64,000 nt of DNA from Membranipora membranacea (Eukaryota; Bryozoa; Gymnolaemata; Cheilostomatida; Membraniporidae): the NCBI GenBank assembly GCA_914767715.1, contig OU612066.1:19814283-19878282 (forward strand), given 5' to 3'. Made by a program: the position numbers and the translations under genes. Shown here piece after piece: positions 48,067 to 59,700 of the stretch. The first letter of the stretch is position 1. Each line of letters begins with the position of its first letter. Below the pieces are notes generated by a model. That model was given only the letters and a program-made list of their open reading frames with translations. It made no database searches and had not been told where the DNA came from.

Positions 48067-48829
48067 ATTACTACTATGGCTGAAAAATAATTAGGCTGGG
48101 ATGTCTTCCAATTAAAATCAGCCAAAATCGCAATCTGATTGCTCGCTCACTGATCGCTCTTAGATCGTTCACTCATTGATGGAACTATATACATTCTGGG
48201 TGAGCGATCTGGGAACAAATTTGTCTAATTGAAAGACCAAGTGAGTGATAATTTTGAGCGATGCGATAGTGATCATTTGCTTCAGTAAAGCATCACTCAT
48301 TCTAATTGTAAGACAGATCCCCAGGTTGTTTCAGGATCCCTGGAGTATTTCAGGAGATTCTGTAGACTTGGCAAGTATAGTCACCAGTTATGTCAACATT
48401 TATTGGAAGTAGCATTTTCTTTGTCAAAATTCAATCAATATTCTACTAGAGCCTTTTTTATGTGCCATATCAAATCTTCTAGAGTGTAGACTCTACAAGA
48501 GGCAACCATTTTGTTGTGATGATTGTTATATATGAATAACCCAATTTTGGAAAAAACTGACCAATCAACCATAACGCATTTATCCCTCTTAATGGCCCTG
48601 ACGGAGTCGATGCAGACCAACTGATAACTTTGGAAAAGCCTTGACACCTATTATTAGTTCTGGCTCCAGCCATTAAGCTTTACTCTCTCAAGCTTTGTAG
48701 TTTTTTTATTCTGCAGTGTCATGCTCATGCAGGTGTGGTCTATACTGTTATGATGAGATTTCTAAAACACCATTTCAAGACTACCACGCAGGCAAAGTTT
48801 TCTCTGCTATTCTATAGGCTAAGGGATCA
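48067..48829. other. Intergenic stretch, nothing recognised
   Basis: Contains clustered GATCGCTCACT / GAGCGATC motifs in both orientations at about 48,140-48,270, which may form small hairpins, but no gene. Confidence 0.3.
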
Positions 48830-48975
48830 GGTCCTTATTTGTAGTTTTGTTCTACTATTCCCATTATCTGTGGCTGCGGCAGAATTCACAATTACTTTAG
48901 ACTCACAGGATAAATTCAATCTTACCTGGTCATTTATGAGGGGACATCAAAGGAGGATTATATAAGTGTTAGGGC
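48830..48975 (+). pseudogene. Detached copy of MOXD1-like exon 1
   Basis: The segment matches exon 1 of gene A (22,565-22,717): PLSVAAAEFTITLDSQDKFN against FSLSVAATEITITLDSQDKFN. The start codon region is changed (GCTAAGGGATCAGG instead of ATGAAGGGTTCAGG). An insertion after TGGTCAT shifts the frame (FMRGHQRRII), and the donor reads GTTAGG-like sequence with no clear splice site. No exon 2 follows on the + strand within 7 kb. It is a dead exon. Confidence 0.75.
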
Positions 48976-50454
48976 AAGATAATTGGCTTTTTCAACATAC
49001 AGGGTTACCTCATTTCAGACTAGACCCGATGGGAAGTAAACATTCATCGGAATCATTTACAAAATATGGACCATACAAATTAGAGGGAAAAAAATTACAT
49101 TTTATACTAAGGGTCTTTGAGAAATCTGTATTTTATGATTTCATAACATTTTATTCAAACTTAATTTTCTTTTTCTTTTATTTACAATTAATATAAACTT
49201 TTCTTCTCTTTTATTGAATATTGTATCAATGATAAACTAACATTGACGGGTCGGGAAGTCACCGTCACCGTCACACCAATATCACCATCAAATCATGAGA
49301 AGAAAGCGGCCTAATTTTGATAGGCACCAGCAGGCATGTTTCTATTCATCTATTCATATTTATCACACATTTTACAACAGATATCCCCAACCTCAGCACG
49401 TTAAACCTTATACCAACAACTAGCCAATCAACCGGCTGGCCTGGCCTGCTGTCTGTTCGGCCCAACAACCAACAACAAACAAACCGACCAAGTGAGCAAC
49501 AAAGCAAAAAACCAAGCAACTGATCATGTTAACACGCTTTTTTGCACCTATGGGATTGGACTGTTTGGGTGCTGGTTATTTTAATAAATCCTTATTTTAT
49601 ATGGCTCCATGTGCCTACATTGCAAAAGAAACACTCCAATTTAGTAGGTTTTGATTTTTTAATAGCCTAATTTTATTCGGCAATAATATATTATGTGTAT
49701 CTGTATGTGTGGAAAGACGAAGCACCAATGACAAGGATAACTGAACAGGTTCAATTCCCAGCACCAGCAGTCATTTTGGAATGTATACCTGACAAGTCTC
49801 CCTTTCTGGTATGGAGGCTCCCAGTTTTTATGGGTAATTCCCATCCTCTCCCTATTTCCCTTTTTCCGCTTCCTTTACCCAGAAAATTTATGAGGCTACC
49901 TTTTGCAAAAGCAACTGTGTTTTCCTACAATCACATTACACATACCTATGTATTTGCGTATTATCATTACTTATTGTATGCGTCTATTCAATATTTGAGC
50001 CCAATCTACCAGTGTTCCTCCTCAGTTGAATAAATCAAGACAATTTCATTCACAAAATGAGGTAAAATGATGCAATTCATAAAATTAACCGTCAAGTTTT
50101 AGCTTGGAAATAAATTATATACAAGGCCTAAATTGCACCCGCACTCTTGGACGAAGAGTGGTAGTTCGGGTTTATAGTTCGTCCGCAGAGACCTCCTGAT
50201 TTCTGGGTCTGCCAACTTGTCATGTATGTTTGGAGTTGGTACTGGCACACGATTCATCCTAGCCAGATCCTTGCAGAATTAGACTAAAATTATCGGAGGT
50301 CCAATTGTGTTCGCAGAAGCCACATGCAGTAAGTAGAACCTCTTCCGACTCTTTGATATAAAGAGGAGACGGGTTTCTGGCATGCAGTGGGTACTATGGG
50401 TACCAGAACCTCTGCAAGTAAGAGGATAACTCTTTCTACTTCAAAGATCCCACA
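48976..50454. other. Intergenic stretch, nothing recognised
   Basis: No domain-bearing frame. A CAACAA/AACCAA-rich low-complexity patch lies at about 49,465-49,515. Confidence 0.35.
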
Positions 50455-52620
50455 TGTACCTCAGAAGGACTCAATCCCTACACAGAAGACAAGACATGAC
50501 CACTATAGACTATTTGAATATATTGTTATAAACTGAGTAGTTTACAGTGAGACAGAAATAAGTCCTAATCTGCTCGTAAATGTGCACCATATCAAGGTTA
50601 CACACCCGGTGTCCCAAACTCCCTGGTGTGAATGTTACCACATCCTATGAGACCTATATGACCTTGTATCATGGTCATGAATAATATCCAGAACTAAATG
50701 TTAAAACATTAATATGGTCATGCCTCACCTAGGAAACTAACTTGAGAACTGCTGATCCGATTTCCTTGATTTTTCATTCTTATTGAAGCTATTCCTTGTT
50801 TAGCAATTTCCAAACCCTCAATTATCTTTATTATAATTTCTTATGATTGTGATTGCAATTTATAAAATTTAAGCCACTGGTACCTTGTAAAGTGAAGAAA
50901 AATATGTTGTAGAACGTAAAAAAAGTATATTATAAAATATACATTAGAAATTATAACTGAGTTATGTTTTTGATGTGGCCTTTTGAGTAGGCTACAGGTC
51001 AGTTGGAACACAAAAATATTGACCACTGCATCTTAAACTAACTAGGATTTTCGTCCTTGAGATGAATTGCCCCTCTAGCCTGGTTTGTATTGTAAGATGA
51101 GATCTACAATTTCCCAGCTAGACGACCCACCTGTGAGTTTACTGATGTATAAAACAAGGTATGATACAGTGGAGGCCTTTTAGGTTGTGTTGCATAGTAA
51201 GAACGGACCAGTATACCATTACTTTCTTCAAATACGATGTCCATTGTGTAATATGAGTACTGAGCGAATACAACCACTTATAACTGAGTCATTGGGAGTA
51301 AATTAAGTATATAAATAAGAAAAGATATCTCTGGTGTCCCCTTGTGTTGCCAGGCCTACAGTTGGAGAGATGAATTGGCTGAGTGTATATATAATAAAGG
51401 GTGTATCTACTGAATAGTAGAGGTGAACTATATCAGCTTCTCAGATTATCTGATAATATTCAAGCCAACTTTCGCTATAATTAGCGACAATGAGAGTATC
51501 ACCAGATATATCCATATCTAATATTCCGATAACTTGATCCCTGTGTTTACCTGTCAACTCACCAATATACCATCCTGTCAAAAAATAAAACAAGCCTCAA
51601 GTTATAAGATTATAAGAATATATTGTGTGCATACATATCGTATCATTGCATTGTCAAATTTTACAATTTTAGAGCAATTTATAGCTTTGTTACATGGCCC
51701 ACTGAAGTATTTGTGGGCTGGTGACGAGGCTATTAAGTGATTTGGAGAAATAAATACAGAAAAGTTTGATGCAGAAAAGTTTGATCAAATTCAATTGAAT
51801 GTTTAATTCAATTCAAACCTTTTTAACTTAATTTCACTTTAGCAAGCCGAAAAAATCATGTAGAGTACAATATGATCGATACAACATGTTGGAAAAAGGC
51901 AATCACAGTCACAATATAATAGTCTTCATTTCATATTGTCTCTAATTGAATCAACTTGTTGCACCTGTGTCAGCATCCAGCATCCATATAGTTGTGTTTG
52001 AGTTCGGGGAAGTAACAAGTACATATCTGATCTCATAGCATACAACTCCTTCTGGGCTGTCTACGTATTGTGATGTCCACATCACCTCACCAGTGTCTAT
52101 GTTTATCCTAAATACTGTATTAGTATTCCCAACAGTCACAACTACAGATTTATCACCAATAGTAGCCATCGCTGTACATTCACCAGTGCATGAACCACAT
52201 GGTATGAATTCAATATTGCCGTCGATGGTATATACTCACATCTGCCCTTTATACAGGTCTGGGATGATGATTTTTGGTTAACAATACAGTGCTTGCTGCA
52301 ATCGATGTATTGAATAGGGAATACCCAGCTTTGTATAAGTTCACCAGACAGCTCAAGCTGTTGAATTTTGAAATTCTCACACCTTTTACCCAAAAGCACG
52401 TACAGTCTATCATCATACACAGTTACACTACTACCGAACCCATCTATTGAAATGAAACGTTTCTCGACATGACCATCCTCACTGATTCTATCTACTGATC
52501 CCTCACATCCTACATAAGTATACTGTTGATAGTGACACACTGATTCTGGGCCGTTACTGACCTTTTGTTCTCCCAATAGCATCAAAGATGTCGGGCCAGT
52601 TAACAGAGAATTTAGGAGGG
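50455..52620. repeat. Right arm of inverted duplication (partner 1-1,975)
   Basis: The reverse complement of this segment aligns with the start of the window through the TRIM-like 3' exons and their flank. Small insertions exist on this side, such as the ACACCCGGTGTCCC block near 50,610. The coding part here has a one-base deletion relative to the left arm. Confidence 0.8.
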
Positions 52621-55315
52621 TACCATTAACTGTTATCTCGATAGAGGGTTTTATCCATGTATCTACGGAATGGAAATGGAAACAAAGAGTCATCTGACAT
52701 ACATACTGATACAATATAAACACATACATCGTTAACAGCCTTACGATTTGAATCGAATCACTTCAACTGAAGCAATTAACAGCACATCAACTTACCCTAT
52801 ACCACTCATATATATATTATATGGGTGCCGAGTACATATCTGACCCTGAGCAAGCGTATGGCTATTCATGCATGGCTGCTGGACCATCATTATTTGGTTC
52901 ACAATTTCAGAATCTAGAATAGCAGACACTTGTACACTTTTGTCAAGCAGCTTGCCTAAGTCTCTGGGGGTTGTTACTGGGGCGTCCAAATATGCATAAT
53001 ATGTATAGCGTAAAAGCTGGCAGATTTTTAGCTTTATTCAGATCCTGAAAGTTTTATACTGATGGCATAATATCTCAACAAATAGCCACGCTATGTATTT
53101 AACCACTGATCCACAAATTAATATCAATGCCCTATACCCAATAGATAATGCTAGCGTCTTCTCTACCTACATAAGTAGCTAAGTCATCTTGGTTCTAGCT
53201 TGCTATAACTTGTCAAACACTTTGCGAGGGGATTTTCAATGGCTTGCCTAGTAGCAATTCTTACCCTTATATTCAAGTTCCATATCATTTTGCGAAGGTT
53301 CAAAGTGAGGTATTTCTATATTCATTAACGCAGTTGTCAACCTCTCCATCTCTTCCATACCTCTCACTATAACTACCTAAAATAAAATACTCTGTATGGC
53401 ATCTCTAAGATACAAGTTGAATAATGTTCTTGTATGGAGTTGTCTCCTTACATTCAAGATTTTAAAGATTGAGATTTTCAAGTGCATAACAAGCTGCATT
53501 ATGATTTACAATGAGATGAGTCAATTTGGCAGGTGTAAAAGTAAATGACATCAACTATTGGTAACACTCATAGTATCGTGACGATAAATCCCATGATCAC
53601 ATCAATACATAGGTACATAGGGGGAAGTAGCCTGTCTTGACAAGCTTTATTCTGTAGGGGGGGGGGGGGGGGCACCAAACAAAGCTTAGAGGAAATGTAA
53701 CTGAAAAGATATCATATATAGAACTGCTGCATTAATCGTCTCAACTAATGTGCTGCAGATCTGTCCTCAAGGTGATTTTACTAGCATATAACCAGTTTTA
53801 GCAAACCACTTAGATCCAATAATATACCTTGGCTACGATTACCTGGTGGTTGGGAGATAGTCTGGAGTCAATCTTCTTCACACCTCTGGTTATTCTGTCC
53901 AGCTTGTTACCGACATCATCATCCAGCAATCTAGTCATTTCTCTCTTAGACTGTGTTCTTAACTTGATCAGTTTTTCTCCGCTTTCTCATATTTCTGCCT
54001 GAGGCTTTTAATCTAGAATAGAATTAACAACACTCTGACAACACTTGCTCTTATTTTACTCATTTTTTTTGGTAATCTTCAACTAAATAAAAGATTCTTT
54101 GTGTCACCTATGTGTCATATGTGTTCAGCTGTAGCACTGAATCACGGCCATCTCCAAGAAGGTTTATGTGAAGGCATCTATGACGATTTGTTTGAGGGAT
54201 GTGGTTGAAGGACCATTGATGGCGTAGTGACATTCTGTACTTATAAGTTTTTTTCTGACAGCAGGTACATGCTCATTGCAACTTTATTATTAAGTTATGA
54301 CGAATCAAACTCTGCCTATTGTATTTGCAATCGCTCCCACCTAGGAGTTCGTAAAACTATTGTATTCATTATTGTTACTACTGAACGACTGATGATTATG
54401 ATCATTACGATTGAAAAGCACGTTAACAAGTGCTACTACATGATCCATTGATCTCGTTTGCGTCTATGAAAAAAAAGTCAAGAATTGCAACGGGAAAGCA
54501 ATTTATACGGCAATGTAAGTATGCAAGTTAAGGATTGCCAGGTCTAGCTTTGCCAAGTTTGATGAGTACAGCATACCTCAATCTGTGAGTTCTGAATACA
54601 CTGACCTGCTTGTCTCTAGCGTTATGTAATTTAGCAATCGTCTCCTCCGTATCACGGTCATAGTCTGATAGCAGTCTTGTCAGCACTTCAACTAGTCCAA
54701 GTAGCTGCTCCTCTTTATCGAATATCCACTGCTTCTTGTCATTGATATGCTTCACAAAGTTAGTGGTTAATACCCGCAACTCCATCAAATGGTGCTGGCG
54801 ATCTGTATAATAAGACCCAATGATAGGTAAGAGGAACTCGCCAGCAATAGAAACCTAGGCTGAGAAAGTTCATGGTGTAAAATTTAACTCTCAGTCATAT
54901 GTTATGTATGCAAAGTTACTATGGTAAGACAGCAGGTTCAATGAATTACAAGGATATTCGACATCGGTTGCGTAAGAATTAAATGCTCACCACCGATCCC
55001 CTTTTTCAACTTACTATCAGTGCATGGTTGTATTCTTAGAATACAATTCACACAGAACATTTCATTGCATTTCTTACAAGCTACAGAATAGACCTGATCT
55101 GTATGCTTCTCACAGTGTCTTATCTCCACCTTTCTATACTCCTTTTTATATTCATCCATTGTTATCCTCTTATGATCATCGAGAGCAAAGTTGTGCGCCT
55201 ATAACAGAAATCCCTAGTCACAATCAACTGTATTCGAAGAGGAAGCTTTAAAATACAGCTCACAGCAATTCTGACAAATCTTTTTTCGGCTCGGACAATT
55301 CCGAGGAGGCTCCAT
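51441..55315 (-). pseudogene. TRIM-like gene: B-box, coiled coil, beta-propeller; frameshifted
   Basis: Exons on the minus strand: start ATG 55315 (MEPPRNCPSRKKICQNCCEL); B-box 55198-54991 or donor at 55015 (HCEKHTDQVYSVACKKCNEM, FCVNCI); coiled coil 54802-54606 (LMELRVLTTNFVKHI to ARDKQ); 54012-53828 (RTQSKREMTRLLDDDV); 53376-53265 (VVIVRGMEEMERLTTALM); about 52990-52793; propeller about 52660-51965; last exon 51574-51441 (ends YYQ-I-I stop). Architecture is that of TRIM proteins, usually ubiquitin ligases, although a clear RING is not seen. Two lesions: two extra bases in an A-run make exon 54012-53828 185 instead of 183 and create a stop; an A-run one base short near 52,271 breaks the propeller. 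Joins around the 52.8-53.0-kb exon do not hold phase. Probably a pseudogene, or a live gene with homopolymer errors. Confidence 0.75.
53655..53675. repeat. Poly-G tract in an intron
   Basis: About 18 consecutive G within GTAGGGG..GGCACC. Long G/C runs also occur at 9,550, 10,500 and 43,190 in this window. Confidence 0.9.
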
Positions 55316-55560
55316 ACAATACACCGGGGAGTTTGGGATATAAGCCAATTGTTTAGCAGCATACACAATGAAAGCCAAATATTCCTATATAGACCATCAC
55401 AATAAACCTATATTATAAGGGACACAAATAGATAGGCCAATTGTCCAGGACATCACACTGTGTTGTTATTCCTGAGGATGAGGGAGTTCATTGGCCAAAC
55501 ATCAATATGCAAAACCAAACGGGATAGTGATACATTATATATAGGCATGTCTAGGGGTCC

Positions 55561-55663
55561 TGTATGAGATCTCAGTGATACCGTTCATTTCAGAAGAAGA
55601 TATTAAAATAAGGTCGTTTGAAGCATCCAACGAAGGCAGACCGTTAGCTGAGACATACATATC
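55561..55663 (-). pseudogene. Detached MOXD1-like exon 3, truncated
   Basis: The acceptor CTTACAG precedes GATATGTATGTCTCAGCTAA at 55,663. The sequence follows gene A exon 3 (LPSLDASNDLILISSSEMNG) until about 55,563, where it stops matching mid-exon. No exon 4 follows on the minus strand; the TRIM-like gene begins within 250 bases. Confidence 0.75.
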
Positions 55664-55828
55664 CTGTAAGACGAATAGTAGGTTGTCTATCCATTAGAAA
55701 GAAAGGCTCAGGTGATCAAAACTAAAATGGCATATAGTAGAACTCTCAGGCCGAAGCTCTTAGAGTGAATATACAACCAAAATAAATATTTACAAACAAT
55801 ATGATTGACAGGTATTGTGTACTCTCAC

Positions 55829-55942
55829 CTCAAGAAAAGTCTCACCATCTGAGGATACCCAGGCTACAGCCATGTCAGTTCCCGTCATACCACCATTAGG
55901 AGAAAATCCCAAACCAACCCATCCTGTTGTTTCACATGTTAT
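55829..55942 (-). pseudogene. Detached MOXD1-like exon 2, intact
   Basis: A full 114-base exon with acceptor (TTTTAG at 55,943) and donor (GTGAGA), coding ITCETTGWVGLGFSPNGGMT with one substitution (GTDM for GADM) and a final E for Q relative to gene A. The intron to the truncated exon 3 is only 165 bases, against 6.3 kb in gene A, because the transposons are absent. No exon 1 found up to 56,730. Confidence 0.8.
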
Positions 55943-56729
55943 CTAAAATAAAAAACTGAATCTAAATTCTAAATCCATCAACAATTGGGATGAAAGGTCT
56001 CTGTAGTGGCAGGGTTTTGGTGCGATCACATGAATGGTCTTGCGGAGCGTCTTTGGGCCCATGGTGAACAGTGAGGGGCAGCCACTCCCGTATCGCGGCT
56101 CATTTGTACATCCTGACGCCTGAAGGTAGGAAAGTGGGACAGCTGATACTCTAGTTACTGGACTATCTGCTCATTTGCTTTTTACACTATATATTTTATT
56201 TCTTCTATCATTTTAGCAGAGTAATAAAAAAGTAAGATAAAACCTCGGACACATCGTCTAAAGGAATAGCTGATTGGCCTGCCTACCTGGTACTCATGAC
56301 TTGTGCCGAATGGCCCTTAGTTCATAATGCAGCAAACCTTCAGATTATCAAATCAAGATTGATCAATTCCCTGCCTGGGTGTTATGCTCACCTTCTTCTC
56401 GATTCATTGTATATATTTTAATTTGCTAAATTTGTATATTGTCTCGATTTGATTCCTCGCTGTTAGACCACACCTCCATGAGTTTGACTCAAGCCCACCT
56501 AGCTTGAGGTCCAAATCTGCTTCGTTGGGTTGGAAGGGGGCATACAGTGGTACAGGTACACTCATATAGTTACTGTATAAATAGTACATAATAACTCTAT
56601 GGGTACACTACACAACGCCATGACTTGCATCGAATCCATGCAGCTTAAAAAAATTAAAGTTTCGGGTTAGCCTGATCCAAAATGGATGCCAAGGCCATAT
56701 TACTACATAATGGTCTGCATCAACGCGGC
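55943..56729. other. Stretch between exon fragment and inverted arm
   Basis: No gene recognised. This is where exon 1 of the detached fragment would be expected, and I see no signal-peptide-like match there. Confidence 0.4.
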
Positions 56730-59700
56730 TCATGGTAATATTCTTTTAATTTGATTGATTTTTTTTGTTTTCTTGCTGCTAAAACTGGTAACATGAGTTA
56801 TGATTAAATGAAGAATTAAAAACAAATATAGATAATGATATAATAAATATAATAAATATAATATAAACATAATTTCATCACAAGTAGTTATGTCATCAAT
56901 TGATATAAATTGATGAATTGGTGATAACAATTATAGGCAGATGGCTGTTTGTAGAGAAATCACATAACAATATAACTGTGTGTCTTAATTTACACGTAGC
57001 TTCAAATCTGGCAGCTTTAAAGTTATGCATTGACTGACATCTCAGTAGCAAGTAGTTTCAGTAGTTTCACAAGCAGTTGGTGTAGCTTTTCTTAACCAAA
57101 GGACCAATCAAAGTTAAGAAAAGCATATAACAACCAAATAATCAACTGCTATTTGCTTATTCAGGGTCAGATACTTACCCTAATACCTTGATATTATATA
57201 TCAGTGGCTGTGTGCTGTCATCATATTTGACATCAGGATTCGTTGTATTGATTCATATATGTGCTTCTAGTGGCGTCTTTGTTTCTGATGGCGATGGTAG
57301 TCCCACGTCATGTTTGAAACCAGGATTTGCTGGTGACTGATGACTTGACTTAGTTAGGGTCACTGAAGGTGTTTTGCCCAAGTTTGTAAATTCGAAATAC
57401 AAGACTTAACCAAGCAAGAGTTCTTCTTTCCCTTAGCGCTCAAGTGTCAAAAGAGTTATACAAAGGTAGAAGCTATGTGGTAACAATTTTCATAGATAGC
57501 ATGAAAATTTGTATGAATAAAGAAATAAAGAATCTTGCGCAATGCAACTGAGTATCTGATGTATCATTTATATATGGATGTCATCAGGAAGGGTGGGATG
57601 AACCTCCCTGATGTCATTGTGTTTTAAATATTTATTGCGCTGCAACAATGAGGAGTAATCCCATCATGATGCATCGGAGGACAACTGCTCTTAAACTCTG
57701 ATGTAATGGGACTCATACAGAGCGTCGTTTATTGCCTAGTTGTGCCAGTTTTTAGAAATGGTGGACCAGTAGCTGTGGTTGATACAACACGACTGATACA
57801 GGATGGCACCCACCCAACTAAATTCCTATATTATAACACCATCTTTCATCACTCTATTTGACAAAGTCTATATTGCACCATAATCAATCAGCAGCAATCC
57901 ATCAAAGGTCAGCAAGCAATAAGGATATTCTAGTGGCAAACAAAAGACTAGTGATACGAATATGCAGTGTAGGCCTATGCTTTTTGAATTAATCTTGCAA
58001 TCTGGATGGCATATATAATATCGTAGGTGGTCAGTCCGAGCGGAGAAAGCCACTCAGCCTTGACTCGTTAACTAAACCTACGGTCTCGTAATCACAGATT
58101 TCAACCGGTAACTGCTAGACGAAACTGTCTGACTGTTTTATTATCACATTGTGATCTTTTTCTTCATTGCAAAATATGTCAGACTGTTTTTCCAATTATG
58201 ATTAGCTATGATTATGCCACATATGCAATCACTCATATCTGTATCTGTCATATCTGGTATCACAGCGCTTTCATACAACGCGCTGTGTTTTATATATATA
58301 CAAACGATCAATGTTGTAACGTTTGAAAACGGTTAAGTTAGGAAAGATTTGGGAATAAAAAAAAAAAGGCGTTTATTGTTTTTGGTGTCTCTAGGTGTAG
58401 TAATGATCTATAAGTTATAATGGAAAGAAAGACTAGAGAATAATCAAATTTCTCTCAGCAGTGTTACATAACTTTTCTGAGGGGAGACCTCACTGTGTCT
58501 ATTTAGAGCTGAGCAATGGCCAATAAGATGAGAGGAAGAAACAGCTCGCTCACGTAGAGGCTGGGGGACACTGAAGAATTAGGCTCCGCCTCCATCTTAC
58601 AAGGATCAGATTCATAAACTCCATCTACGAAGTCTGATTGGTCAAACTCATGAAAATGATCCTACAAAAGATGTTAATTGAATAAAATACAATAGATAAC
58701 TCATCATTCAAAGATAAAATTACTCTTTTTAATCAAAATACATGTTTGCTTTTTATGAACAGATAAAGAGCTTTAAAAACATTTATGATTGGCCTGGTGC
58801 TCTGGTGTATGCTGTCACCCTCAAAGGTGCGTTTCTACGTTGTTTTCAGATGATTTTTGATGAATTGTCTGCTTATGTTCTTTTACAGATTGGTGATCTC
58901 TCATGGACTGCTGAACAAAGCCAACTAACCTTGAAAGATTCGCCACCGATTTTCAGGCACCTTGTGATGTGCGAAGTTTCGTACTCTGCCTTCTGTGCAC
59001 TTCTAAGCATGTCAGAATCCCAGCTGGGTATTTGCTTGAATGTGTCCTCGAGGTATACATATGTTGATTCGTTATTTCTGAAGAGAATAGCAAAAAAAAG
59101 ATTCTTATCTCTGAATCATGGTACACATGGAATACAGTAAACAGATTGATTAAACAAGTGATATGATATATATCATATAATATGTAGTATATCATATCAT
59201 TTAAATATTATTTAAATGTTATATAACTATCTTATAAATATCAATAAATGTAGTGTTAACTGAGCAGAAGCACAACCATGACCATGACCATCAATACACA
59301 GTCTGAAAATTTGAATCTCATTTGTTATGACATAGGCATATCCAGGTAGCAGGCAGATTTTTCTGGTGCTTTATCGTTTTATGTCAGAGCTTTGTGAAAT
59401 ACTGAACAATATCCTCAAAAATAAAACTCACAATTTTGGATCAACACCAAGTTCTCTGTAGATTTTGGCTTCAGGGTTGAATAGGTAAGATGGACGACTC
59501 ATGCACCAGGACGCACTCTGTCTCGGATAATAACTTAAGAAAGCCAAACACATCTCACTACTGCTCGGGAGGCCGCCCTGAAAGATCCAAAAAATGATTA
59601 TTATAAATAAATTAAAAAAATTGATTATAAAAAAAATTAAAAATAAAATTAGAAAAAAAATTCTTCTATAATTGTTATTAACAATGATGAGATTGGCAAG

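Noticed and set aside
48100-48300. CRISPR-like or regular hairpin array of GATCGCTCACT motifs
   Set aside because: Motifs are few, unevenly spaced and in mixed orientation; the genome is eukaryotic.
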